Positions 51,201 to 63,826 of a stretch of DNA of 64,000 nucleotides are shown here, piece after piece. This stretch comes from Burhinus oedicnemus (lineage: Eukaryota; Chordata; Aves; Charadriiformes; Burhinidae), in NCBI GenBank assembly GCA_008921705.1, contig VFFE01007215.1, forward strand, positions 842,593-906,592. The letters run 5' to 3'. The notes under the pieces were generated by a model. The model was not told the origin of the DNA, did not search any database, and saw nothing but the letters and a program-made list of their open reading frames with translations. How positions within the stretch are numbered: position 1 is the first letter of the stretch; the number at the start of each line of letters is the position of its first letter. The translations under genes were made by a program, and so were the position numbers.

Positions 51201-52734
51201 GCTCACCACAGCACCTCTTTGCTGCCTTCTCAACTCCCATTCTTCCTCCTACGCAAGATTTCCCTCTTCGCCTTGGACTTACAGACAGTCTATACTAAAT
51301 TAAAACACTCAATACTATTACAAGTGTATATTAAGGTGAAGTACGTTACTTAAGATTCCCTGTCAATGGCCAGGTATCTGAATAATTCAAAAAGTGTAAG
51401 TAGCTGCTAGAGGAGTTGGACTCGGACCTTTTGGCCTCTGCACCCTGTCTTTGAAAAGATTCTGGTCCCATTGATTTTCTTTCCATCTGCTGACCTCGTG
51501 AAGTCTGACCCCACCATCTCTCAGTGACAAAAACAATAAACATTCTTTCTTTCACATGCATTATTCTATGCTAAACTGCCAACAAGTCAAGATTTACATT
51601 TATCCGAAGAAGTGAAATCATTTAGGTGAGTTTAACTGTATGGGTTTCAGAAGAGGTTTTGAACTCAAGCAAAAAAAAGTAGCATTTTTCCTATAAAAAG
51701 TATACAAACATAAAATGCACATGTATACAAAAGTAACATAAAACAAATTCAAAGGGAATTTCAGCAAGGTTTTATAGTGGAAACATCACAAGCTCTTCTT
51801 TCACGATTTACATGCATCTCCAGAGCCCTTTTAATGAAGCTATATATCCGTATAGTGAATAGCTGATAATCTTCTCTTCTATATACGTGTGGGATGGTGG
51901 ACTTTTATAAATACTATGCATAATAAAAGTACAAACCATCAATCTGACATCAGATCAATTCATTTTAGAGCAATATATTTGCATTAAATTATGTCACAGT
52001 CACAAATAAATCGTTATTCACAAATAGTGTCACCTAAACCTTGTTCTACACTAACTTAACAGGAAATTTATATTATAATACATTACTTCAGGAAGAACAA
52101 CGTATTAACTGACACCAACCACTATAAAAATGAATTTATATTGCTTCAGTTTTCCTGCTACAAAATAATGAAAGTGCATGTAAACAGAGTATTTTTATTA
52201 TTATTATACTCCGTGAAAGCCGTGCAGAGTATTATTGCGCTATATGGTAAAGGCTACGTGCAGATATATGCACAGTTACACTGGGAAAAATTCCTTTGCG
52301 GTACTCAAAAAGTAAAGTGTATCAGCAGCAAACTTACAGCCTCTCTCCAAAGGTAGATGCTCGTTTTCAGGAGATGGTGACAGCCAACCTCTTCTGCTGT
52401 TTAAAGTTACAGGCAATTAAAATGGCCCACCTCTCCACTGGCCTTTTCTGAGGGATTTACCATTTTAACTTTATGCTTTGTTACAACTCGAGACTAAGGC
52501 TTAAATAGAAGCAAATTTTATATAATAAAAAGAACAAAAAATAATCAGAATTGCTATTAGTAGTCTTTACCATAAGAGTATTTACACCAAAGATGGTGAC
52601 AAAAATGACTTCTTTGGAAATCATCCAAGTTGCACCATTTGCAGAAAAGAACAAAATGCTATTGAGAATAAAACTGATTGCACATTAATAGTCTCCTTTA
52701 GTGCACGTGCTCTTTGGTTAACGATCTCTCCTGC

Positions 52735-52935
52735 TGGAGGAGCAGGGCTGGCGCGGGCGCCCCAGGAGGTGGCAGGGGTGCTGCCCTCCCTGGGCGGTGG
52801 GCAGCCGGAGCGGGGGGCACTGGGCTGCGCTCCTCGGGCGAAAGCCCAAAGCCCTGCAGAGGTCTGCGTCACCCACCATGGCCACGGCTGGACTGCACAG
52901 GCGCTGACCCGCTCACGCCTGCGACGGGTCCCCGT
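52735..52935. other. GC- and CpG-rich block inside an AT-rich intron
   Basis: About 200 bases of strongly GC-rich sequence (for example GGCGCGGGCGCCCCAGG) with several CpGs lie in otherwise AT-rich intron. Open frames on both strands cross it but look compositional. There is no visible splice-bounded exon in frame with PTPRK. It could be a small CpG-rich regulatory island or an unclassified repeat. Confidence 0.5.
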
Positions 52936-55900
52936 AGCTTCCAGTCTATATAAAATTATTAACCTAACAAACACAAATGATTACAAGCAAGCTACTAAGC
53001 AAGCTGACAGTCTCAGCGGCGGCAGCAGTCACTGTAGATATTGGGGCAAATATCAAATGGGGTTAAATCCATGAGCTCTGGATTTGCTGAATTTGGGGGT
53101 TCAGGCACCTAACGCAGTATTTTGCTTAAGGCCTTTTTACACCAAATGCTGACTTCAGTACTCCTGATTTCTGGGATTTGGAAGTGTTTCTCTATGTCAG
53201 GGTGAAACAATCTCACATACTCGTGTATCTTACAACTTTCTAAAAAATATGCAAATCAATATTTGAAGAGTGCTTTCAGCTAGCACATGGCTTGGGAATA
53301 ACGGGAACTCATAGGCCCAGGTGTCGGCCCTCATTCCACTGCCAACTGCAGAAATAGCCGCTAATTCTGGCCTATTTGTGGGCATCATTATCTGACACAC
53401 ACCATTTCAACAAAGAATCTCATATGCAATATCACTTTTTCAGCAATAAAGTTTCTAATACAGCTATCTACAGGAAATCAAAGTAGGAAGTTGTTTCAGC
53501 CAGGGTAAATAATTCTGTTTTTCAGGGCCAATTTTTCCTGAGCTATTAAAATAAAACCTAGCTTGTGTTTCTAGTCTCTGCAATACCTTAAAACAGCTTA
53601 CTTCATTTGTCATTCGTTCAGCCTAAGCTTGAAATAAATCTCTGCTAATAATTTCAGTATTTTTCTTACTTTCTCACAAATCAACTTTTCTGATGTCTGT
53701 GCTCCCATATCTTTCTGCAACCACTTTTTCCCTCTCTTGATGATATGCCGATAGCAAATCTTACTCACCATCTGAAAAAAAAAATAATTGGGCTTATTTT
53801 CACAAGCTGAAGGACAAATAGGTTATCCCAGGCTCCTTTTATCAATGGCAGTAGTTTGGTTATAATCAGTTTCAGTTCACTGCTGCTAAAGACATAAAAC
53901 TTCCTCCCTTATTTGACTATATTGACACTAAATTTTGCCACTGCTCGTGACATGTAGGTCACTAGTCTCCCTTTTTGATCAAGGACTGAGGACAATACCT
54001 TTAGCAGTGGCATTTATGGACAACTTCACATTTAAACTTTTACCTCTTAGTCCTGAGTTTCTCTTTATTAACTGCAATCGTTTGCCAATTTTTTCCCAAT
54101 AGGATTAGTATACCGGCTTCACTTGACATCCATGCATGTGTCACTTGGCTAGGTAAGTTACACGTTTTTCGAGACAGTTTGCCATTTCAAGCAATCTTGC
54201 AGCCCTCCTTTGCAGCATCGGACATACTGCCTGCTCATCTCGCTGCATTAACTTTTCTCCCAGGTGGGCTATTTTTGTTACTTTTACAATGCTACTAGTA
54301 GGGCTTTGTATCTGTGTTTTTCCAAAGCTCCTTGAAGCCTTGTTTGTTTGTCTCCTTTGATCGAAGCACATTTTCTATTTCCTCCTCCTCCGCCACCCCC
54401 CAGCATTTTCCTGGGGTGCCAGAACAACTTGAAAAAGCACAAAGGAAAAGTGCTTCTCATATCAAATAGTGAACGGAGAAAACAAATTTAGTGGTTTTGG
54501 GTTTTTTTTGTAAAGGCAACTTACAGCCCTACTATTAAACATAGAAAAATGCTACATGTCAACTATTTCATCTTCACACATTTACAAAGTACACTAAACA
54601 TTTAACTTCTTAAATTTTTTTATCCTCTAATTACAAGACTTCTCCCTTTCTCTGCTGTTTCTCAGAGCGGTGAGCCTGCAGGAGTTGTCCCAGGAGCACG
54701 AGTAATGGTTGGACAGTTGGTGTCTTAACCCTGCATTGCAGCTCGAGATATCTCTGCATGGAGCTGAATGAGCCACACTCTCCGAAAGATCAGGGGGCCT
54801 CATTTGTGTCCAACGAGCGTGTCCTTTGGCTCAGACCAAAGCTTTGGTATACTTTAAGCCCCAAAATGGGTACTTATCCTATTCCAAGTGATCTTTTTCA
54901 ATTAGTTGTTTGCCTGCTGTTAGCTGACACGCTCCCTCACTAGTTATAAAATCACCATCGAACACTTTGAGCTTCACAATTTGCTTTCTCCATAGCTGCT
55001 CTCTCAGAGCTAATGTCACTGTTTCTGGTAATCTGCTGCCTTTTGCATCTGTTTCCAATTAAAAATTAAGGAAGCGTTTATCTGCCTTAATCCCATCCAC
55101 CATCCGCTGCTCTTAAAAGGGTCCCTCTGAGTTCACAGCGCCCTTGTGAACAGGCAGCCCTGAGAACGCGTGCATGCCGCTGAGTCATGCTAACTGATAA
55201 ATTCACTGCTGGTTTGTGTGCTTTGTTTGAAATGCCAAACGTCATCTCTGCCCATCATGTATGCATCCCCAGATTGTGCCAGCCTTCCTCTTTTTCCTGT
55301 ATCAAATCCTTCAAACTCTGTCTATCTCCTGTACAAGCCAGGTCAAGCAGTGAGTCCCTGTCATGGCACAGATAACGCCAAATGCCCGAGCACTCAGAAG
55401 AGGTTTCTCCCAAATCTTAGTGATGGTGTGGTCTCTCCTCAAAGTGAAAGATGGTGTTTCACCTATAAAACACTGACAAACTTCCTTGTTTTCATCTTTT
55501 TGCAGAACTTGTTTATCAGTGTATTGCTCAAGGGCTTAATTTTTACATGGAATAAATACAGCTCTTTGCAAATTACTATAATATACTTTACAGATTAACT
55601 CCATCTATCCAAGTTAAATAGAAATACTTAACATCAACAAGTATTCAGATCTAGCTCTGGTCAGAAAGAAGGCTATTTTCAGACTGATATTCCTGGCTTC
55701 GCTTTCTTGCAGATACGGAATTGTAAGTTATTAACACCTTCTTCGTTTGTCAGTCACGGCTCCAAAGGTCTGAAGCACAGCTTCTGAATCTTACCCTGTT
55801 CTTCTACTGATTGTTTCCCGACTTAATTCTGCTCCATATGCTGGTACCGTACACTGCTCAGTTATCACCCACCACTCTGCGAGGTGCGGCCCAGCTACGC

Positions 55901-58149
55901 AGCCTTATATAAATGTGAACCTTTGTGAAAGACAACCAGAGATCCTCACTTTCTCACACCAGAGCCCTGCAAAAGTCCGAGATCCTCTGCAATTAGGGAA
56001 TTCCAGAACTTCAAATCTGTGTAAAGCTCCCAGCAGAAAGGAAGAGGTGAAGTGATAGAAGCAGAGAGATGAAGGGAAAGATTAAAACAAAACAACAAGA
56101 AAAGAGAAGAAAGGGACAGAGAGCTGGAAGCATTGGGAAGATGGACAAAACAACAGAAGATGAGGGCAAAATGGTAAAAATGGAGAGAGACAAGAAAATG
56201 CGGGGTAGACAGCTTTAACTCCAACAGTGTACAAAGTTTTTACTTGATTAGCAGATCATTGTAAGACAGAATGGAATTGGAAAGAATGCTGAACTACAGA
56301 AAAGCTAACAAAAAGTTAATTATCAGTTGTCATCTAGAGTTTTCAAAGTTTCTATTTATGAAAAGTACACAATGTAAGTGCACGGTTTCAGATAATCATG
56401 TAATCAGTGGCTATATCTAATTAACGTTATTTGCAAAAATGTAGGAAAATACTGTGACCCCTCTATTTTCTTTCTCATAAATGAATTGCTGATAATGCCC
56501 CCACTATGTAATTAACATCACACTCATTCTACAAAACCTGCAAAAATCATCATGACAATGAGGCTATTTCTGACCACGTGTGAAATATGTGGGGCACAGA
56601 CTCGTGTATCTTCCCTGCAGCTCTCCTCTTCTTAGTCCAAGTCCTGCTTTAGGCTGCAAACTGCGGTTTAAAACAGTTTCAGACGGATACTTGATCACTT
56701 GGACACAGGACTAAACTAGCAGTATATACATAGGCAGTCAACTACAGAACTCAGTTTCCTATTGCTACGAGAGCTGAAGGAGAGACACAGGTGTGAATAC
56801 ACCTTTGATCCTCTGCGGCTGATGAAAGCCCCTCCGTACTGCACATCGCTTGCACACTCTGTGTTTTGAAATACACGACAAAATGGACATAGACTTTCAA
56901 GCCAATCAGTAACGCACAATTAAAAATCTGTGTTTCAGTTCCAATAGTATCATTGAGTAGACCTCACAAGAGGCAATTTTCAGGTCACAAGCATTATTAC
57001 CACCAGTGCGTCTAAATATAGGTACCTTTTAAAATGTATTAATCCCTCCCTGAAAACAACATCTGCTTGAAGTAGTTTACCTTAACAACTTCTGTTCACT
57101 GGGTGAGGCTTCTTCTACACTATGGTACCTCTGACACCAAAGCTGAGACTAAACAAGTTCACTGACAGCACACTGCTGTGCGAGCTTGAGACCAAAACCT
57201 GCTTTGTGTGCATCATTTCCCAAGAATAATCCATAACAAAACCAGAAGACAAAATATATGCACTTGACTCTGCTCTTGACAAGCACCACTATAGAGACTA
57301 GCCACCATCTCCGCACATGTAACCAGGCAAAGGCTATTAGAAACCATAACCTGTCTTGAAAACTCCATTAAAAATAAAATAATAAAAAAAAATAATCCAT
57401 CTTCCATGGACATAACACTATTACTACTACTCGGGGTTTTTTTTAACCTCAAGGAAATTACCAACCACAAATATCTATAATGATACAGAAATAATTCATC
57501 ATGGATTATATTTATAATTAATTTTTTAAAAAAGTAATGCTCAAATTTTAATTGCATGAAATATTCTAATTCTGTACTTGTCAGTAAATCTTCATGTGAT
57601 GCACCTATGTTTCTATAGTTCTCTACAGCTCCTCATATTCTACCTATTTAATAAGCTGTTCTCTCTTCTTTATTGCAACAGGAAACATATTCCTCTTCTA
57701 TTTCTTGTAAAATTGAAAATATATGGCAAAAAAGTGCTACCAGATTCTAACCTTGATTGCTATCCACATATAAAGCTATACTCTCTCCTTCATTTTACAG
57801 GCAAACACACTGCCTTTTTTAATTTTATCTTCTTACATATCTAGACCCTTACATTAGTCCAAGTAGTCTTTTTTTGTTACTGATGGCAGTATCTATTCTC
57901 ATTTTGTTATTGTCAATATTTTAATGATATCTAAATATAAGAAAAGGAAACTAAAATAGCTCTTTACTACCATATTTTAAATATTATTAGGGAAAAATAT
58001 GTATTTTTATTTTAATCTCTTTTGTATCAACATTCATAGCCTAACCACTAAATATCACCATTAACATCTACATCTGTTCTTTATTTCTTCCAAGCTAAGG
58101 TAAGTCCAACTGTCTTGTCGATAAAACTTCCTGGAGAGCATTTTAAAGA

Positions 58150-58210
58150 GGAATCACAGAGTATCTGGAGTTGGAAGGGACCCATAAGGATCACTGAGTC
58201 CAACTCCCAA
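58150..58210 (-). repeat. Short CR1 LINE 3' tail (minus strand)
   Basis: The plus strand reads AATCACAGAGTATCTGGAGT, then TGGAAGGGACCCATAAGGAT and GAGTCCAACTCCC. This is the reverse complement of a CR1 3' end, only about 60 bp long. Confidence 0.88.
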
Positions 58211-58727
58211 GTTGTCAAAATAATCCTTTAATCTGATGGGTCGCTTTCAGTTAACAGATACTATATCCTGTAACCTGCAACATAAATTATTGCTCACATA
58301 TATTTGCTGAAGAGGTTTCAAATCTTGAATAGAGTCTTTAAGCACTGAACTCAATATTTAAATATAAATTTACAGAATTAAATTACTTTTCAAATACTGC
58401 ACCTAATACTGTGAAGAAGTCTTCACCTAACACCACCACGTGTTTCTTGTCACCTGTGTTAGCATGTTTTTGGAATGACTGGGAAGCCACCTTCCTTTTT
58501 CTTGTGCAAGAGAGATTGAGTTTGACTTGCGCTACATGGACAGTTTGGGCTACATACGCAGGGTGACAGCTATAATACTTTGAAAGCTACTGTATTAGGG
58601 CTAATTAATACATTAATAGAAGAGAACTTCCATCCTTCGGGACACATATTGTAACACACAAAGTCATTTCTTTCCACCTGTCTAGACTGGCCTTGGATGT
58701 AATTTCCATAACAGCATTTATGCGTAC

Positions 58728-59030
58728 CGTCTTCGTCTGTCTGGATAATGGTCTCCTCGCTTTCCTTCCTCCCTTCTGGGTTGGTTAAGATCATTTTGAG
58801 GCTGACATTCGTGTAGGGAGGCAGGTGATCCACAACGTGCTGGGGTGCTTTGGGGTCCATGTCCAAGCAGTCCGCCTTGCTCTCATTGTGTCCGCAGAAG
58901 TAGTGGTAACATATAGTGACATTGAAAGTGTGGCAACGAGTGATGTTGTAACCCAGAGACTCCCAATCCACAGCAATGTGTCTGGCCTGGATCTCAGCAA
59001 TCTTCAATGTTTTTGGTGTTCTCATAGGTT
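58728..59030 (-). CDS. PTPRK: PTPRK exon: second fibronectin type III repeat (303 bp)
   Basis: This exon encodes one whole FN3 domain of the extracellular region, beginning (E)PMRTPKTLKIAEIQ and ending EETIIQTDED. The acceptor is a TATTTTCTAG tract read on the minus strand just above 59030. The donor is G|GTACGC at 58728/58727. It is 303 bp, with phase 1 at both ends: the first Glu codon takes its G from the exon upstream, and the last G starts a Val codon finished at 48279. Four N-glycosylation sequons are visible (NIT, NVT, NES, NVS). The FN3 core tryptophan (VDWESLGYN) and the tyrosine-rich strand are present. One codon at 58894-58896 reads Cys (YFCGHN) where I recall Arg in mammals. The previous exon is not in the remaining 5 kb. 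Confidence 0.96.
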
Positions 59031-62000
59031 CTAGAAAATAAAATATAATGAAGAAAAACATCATTAGCGTTCTTTATCCTTGCACTGAACTGTAACTGGC
59101 AGATGATGTGTTCAGGAACGTGAAAGCAAAGGAGATACCCAACAAACACAGACTTATTACTGAAAGAAGTATCACCCTTTGTACAAGTACCATGAAGGGA
59201 GAAAAATTGCCAGTCTCTGTTTTTTTACTTCATTCTTCTCTGGCCTCTCTTTGCAGGTTTCAATCAGTGATTAAGACTTAGTAACAGTGAGAAAAAGAAT
59301 TGTTAATTAACAGTGCAGCAATTCGAAGCTATTGAGAACACAGGCAGCAGATGCAAGAAGAGTGACCAAAAGGCCACCCAGCTGTCACCGCTGGCTTCCC
59401 TTCTTGATTCCCCCCTTACCTTTTTTTTTTAACCTGTGTAAATTAGATAATACATCATAGTGGTAAAGAGTCAACATTCACTACACTTTGATTTATCATG
59501 CCGTCAAGCAATGCTGTATGCTAATTATACAAATTACCTTACTAAGCTAGCAGCTACAAAAATGATGCAGATATTAATTAATGTTTATTATTTTAGTAAT
59601 GAAGCTATTCATTCAAGCAAAACCCCTCAGCAATATTACCAAAAAAGCTTTGGGATATTCCTATTGTATCCCACTTCTTTCGGATTCCCAAAACTTTGCC
59701 TGGCCATTGCTCTGAGCTGGTTATCTCTGACCTCCTACCCAAGCTCAGCTGCTCTCCACACATGCATTTCCACCAGCAGAGCACATGTTGCTCCCCAAGC
59801 TGTCATCAATCTTTCATTGTCTCTCTAGTGCATTCATTCCTCATGCAAGACTAACTTTTATCGTTGAACTTAATTAAAATGATTACACAATGAAAACCAT
59901 GACCATGACTATATATACTAGAGTTTCACTGGAAATATACACCAAGGGGATATTTATACGCTGCTAATACATCCTTCTTCACCAGAGAAAATAAAGCCTG
60001 CAGTAGGAAGAGCTTCAGCCTCGTGTCCTTGCTGGTGTAAGGTCAAAACAGTTGAGATTATTCAAGGAAGTGAAATATAGGATTTCTGTTTCTGGGCATA
60101 GCAGTTCTTTGTAACTTGCATTTATGAAACAAGTCCCAACTAGGCTAACAATGAGCCAAAAGCACAGATGGTATATTGAAATAAGGAAATGTGAATCAGT
60201 GTAATTATTCAGCATGCAGTTTGCCAGACAAACTGCAAACATTTAGTTTCAAACATTAAAACAACCAAATTCTAAATATATCATAAAGGTATTCCTAGTA
60301 ACATGACGAGTGTTAAGGATTAAAAATTGTGCCTGTTTGTTTCCATGATCTATCCTTCCCCTTCTGGATTTTGAACAAGTGTGGTCCGTTTGCCCTTAAG
60401 TACCGATTTATCACATATATAGTGAAAAATACAAATTAGTAAGTAGACATCCTGGGCAGTAGCATTCTGAACATATTGTATAACGTGACAATAGAGATCT
60501 GAAGCTGAAAGATAGCATTGAAAGGGTCCTTGAGAGATAAGAGACTTGAAGGAAGAAAAAAAGGGGTTTTATTTATAACGTAAACAATGTCTGGTGCTTT
60601 AGCAAGTACAGACAGGTGTGAGGCAGTCATTAAAAAAAAAAAGTAGCAACACAGTAGATCTACTGAAGGAGCTGGTAAGAGTCTTCAAAGAATCAGTATT
60701 TTCTTGGCTACTGCAAGCACTTAGAAAAAACCCAAACACACTCAGGTGTCACAGAGGAAGAGAACTGCTAAAAGAGGGGAAAAAAAAAAAAAAAATCAGC
60801 CTTTTTCTTATATGAATGACAGTGAAAAACTTAGTGATACACACTCCGATTTAGAGTTTGAGACCTAAAAGAGTAAACATATATTTTGTATTATAGGCTT
60901 ATTTTTCCTTCTAAAATTGAATGATTCTTCTCATTTTAATAATTTCCTCTTTATTCTACTAATCCAGATTGTGCGTTCAACCACGCACACCAGAGACAGA
61001 ATTCAAACCTGAATTTAAAATTTACTGGAGCCTCTAGAATAAACACAACATAATACATGTTGCCTGGTCATGAAGGCCAAAACTACTAATGTTTGAAGTC
61101 AATTAATCAGTAGCAGAAAATGCACTCAATTTTCATCTTGCTTCTTTCATTGCAAGACTTAAACTGCATTCACACTATGCTGTACGGCACTTTCAAAAGA
61201 AAAGGGGAAAAAAACGCTTTGTTAAGCTTAAAGAAAAATTATTTTACAATTCTATGCAAATTTTACAAATGTGTCACAGTATCAGAGGAGATACTGAAAA
61301 GCATCCTTTATTCACCTGTCAAAAAGGGAAGAATGAAAGACAGAGTGTGATCTCGCTTTCTCACAACTATTGCCTTCTTTGGCAGAAATTAAACAACTTC
61401 TGCAATATTGAGATGGTAATTAAAGTCTGCAGAGTGTCTCAACAGCTTTGGTAAAGTCTGCCAACTGTCCCACTGCTCCTAAAACGATGCTTTAAAAACA
61501 CAATTTTACTCTCGCTTCTGGGCAACATTTGTCTCAGGGATCTCTAGAGGTAAAGACCAATTGTTTTAAACTACCACACCACAAAGCCTCCATCTGTAAC
61601 ACCTCAGTAGAAAGCAATCTTTGAATAATTATTTTTCTCAGATAAAACACTATTGAATTTTTGAGTAGGCTTCCCAAAAATATCAGCATCTCATTAAGAA
61701 TAACTTTGTTTTCGATGGGGGCAAAAAGAAATGCTCATCTGCCGTTTTTCCCTCTCCCCATCACACTATCGGATTTGCATTTTATGGAAACATTTCCCCA
61801 ATCCTTCTGGGATTTAATTTCAATTTATACATTCTCTTCTGATCTCTGGATACTTTTTCAGTTCTAATCTATGTAAACCAATTTACACCTTGTCTTCCCA
61901 GCTGTCGTTTTCTCACCTTTCCTCTTTCAGTCACATCTAGAACTTTTATCCAAAATACATGGACAATCAAGCCCATGACTTCTCACTCTGTTGAATTACT

Positions 62001-63053
62001 CACGTCAAATTGGCACCCTATGTCCAAGAGGGAAGAAATAAGACTCTCTCAAAATCTCTCTTGATTTCTTAACTTGTCAGCTGGAGTTTCAATAATAATG
62101 GCAGGAAGCACTTAGTATTTTCCAAACATTAATCCACCAATTACCCCTGTGAGACACCACACTTACCAGTGGTGTTAATCCTTTTCTGTGAGGAGAAAGA
62201 GACACAAAAAGGTTAATAGCTTGTTCAGAGCTACAAGGTGATTTACTGCCAGGGCCATAGGAAAACTGAACGGTACCCAGCTCCCAGGTCACCGGTGCTC
62301 TGACCACCAGACAGCACCAGCAAGCAGCAGCAATCCAGAGAGGTCATTTACAGTTTATTTGCCAGTGCTTCAACTGAAATGCTAACTCCGCTCCACAACT
62401 CCAGGTCTTTTTTAAAAGAGTTTTTGCAGATTTTCTTAGAACAAGCTTGAAAAAGCGTAACGGTGCTCAGACACTAAGTGAGTATCTGAGCATAAGGGCA
62501 AGTTGTTTGAAAAGCAATAGTTTGGTTCATTCATTTTGAAAGATCTATTGATTGAGAGCTTGGAATTTGACTGAAACAGCATGTTTTTTGCATTAAATCT
62601 TGTACTTAAAATTTTGGGGAGGGGGTATTCATAATTTATTATTTCAAGCCTTTTTCTCCAGAAGAAAATACATTTAAGATTGGAGGAAGTTCCTTGTGGT
62701 GACAGCAGAAAGTACCCGGGGCTTCTGCTGTTCCAGGAAATTCAGTATCTTTTGACTGTATCAAGCTCTTACACATGAACATCCTGGCAGGCAGAGCCAC
62801 GTCTTCCAACAGAAATACGGCAACAAGGCATACGTCGGATCTGGTGGTGGTGGTGGCAGGGTTGACCTTTAGATCCGCCCCAGCCCCTGTGCTGATGGCA
62901 GGCTCCCTTCTGCCAGACCCTTCCTGCACATGGGCTGCTGCTATGACCTCCACCCAATTCCCACCCCTGCTTATGGCCAACTGCTCTCTCTGCGCCTTGC
63001 TCTCAATGCCTGGCAATACCCAGCTCCGTTAATCTTCCTCCTCCTCACCCTCC

Positions 63054-63784
63054 TGTCCTGGTTTGAGGTAAAACAGGACCAATTTTCTTCAGTAACTTTA
63101 CTTTTTAGCTAGGCCTCTCCTAACTGCTGAAATCAACAGCATGTTGTGCAGAAAACTGTTCGCTCTCAGAGGGATAAGACCCATGTTTATAGTTGATGCC
63201 AAGGAACGGTACGCAGAGAGGCTCTTGCTTACACTTATTGCTATAACACCCAAGGACAGCCAACTTTGTTACTTGCCCCATTGGAGGGTGGGAAGCAGAA
63301 AAGCGTGGAGGGGTCACACCTGCAGGGAGGAGTGGACAGGACAGGTGGCCCAAAACTGACCAACAAGGGTATTCCATCCCATCTGCCTCATGCTCAGTAT
63401 AAAAGCTGAGGGATCAAAGGGTCAGCCCTCTTTCTTCAATGGCCGGCGTCCTGAGAGGACTCTGTCTCTGCGTCTGCCTTTGATCCCGATCCTGAATCCA
63501 GATTTGATATCCAGTTCCCGTCCGCCACTGAGTCCAGTCTGGGACTTCCTCAGCGCCTGCTGGTGACATGATTGTCATCCTGGGAGCTTGACATGGTTTT
63601 GTATATATTTCATTATTTATTTTTCTTTTTATTATTTTATTATTAATATTTCATTAAAGTAGTTTAGTTCCTTCTAAACTCTTAAGTCTCTTTTTCTCTC
63701 TCTTTCTTGCCTCCCGAGTGGAGCAGGAGAGAGAGGGCATCTGTCGTTCCACCGGATTGGGCTAATCTGGCCCAAACCACGACA
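63054..63784 (+). mobile_element. LTR of an avian endogenous retrovirus (731 bp)
   Basis: It starts TGTCCTGGTTTGAGG and ends AAACCACGACA, with canonical TG and CA and a short inverted match TGTC/GACA. A TATAAAA box is at 63398-63404, and an ATTAAA-type poly(A) signal follows an AT-rich tract near 63653. A primer-binding site follows seven bases after its end, so it sits in the position of a 5' LTR on the plus strand. No gag or pol sequence follows in the remaining bases. Confidence 0.9.
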
Positions 63785-63791
63785 GATTTAT

Positions 63792-63809
63792 TGGCGCCCA
63801 ACGTGGGGC
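63792..63809 (+). promoter_or_regulatory. Retroviral primer-binding site, tRNA-Lys(1,2) type
   Basis: TGGCGCCCAACGTGGGGC matches the 18-base complement of the 3' end of tRNA-Lys(1,2), as used by betaretrovirus-like elements. Its place just after an LTR supports the call. Confidence 0.93.
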
Positions 63810-63814
63810 ACGAG

Positions 63815-63826
63815 CAAACCACGACA
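63815..63826 (+). mobile_element. 12-bp copy of the LTR end after the primer-binding site
   Basis: CAAACCACGACA repeats exactly the last 12 bases of the LTR (63773-63784). The four bases after it (CTCC) equal the four just before the LTR start at 63050-63053. This suggests the right boundary of the whole element is 63826. Confidence 0.7.

Larger units (their letters stand above)
48280..58727 (-). other. PTPRK: PTPRK intron (10,448 bp)
   Basis: This intron lies between the 303-bp and 110-bp exons. It is largely unique AT-rich sequence with no open frame I can assign. Notable contents are a GC-rich block at about 52735-52935, a TG/CA-type simple stretch near 49895-49922 and a CR1 tail at 58150-58210. 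Open frames here lack splice sites or known domains and are taken as chance. Confidence 0.8.

Noticed and set aside
62639..63032. Open frames of 85-125 codons on both strands beside the right LTR
   Set aside because: No domain; the frames overlap each other and a simple GTGG repeat.
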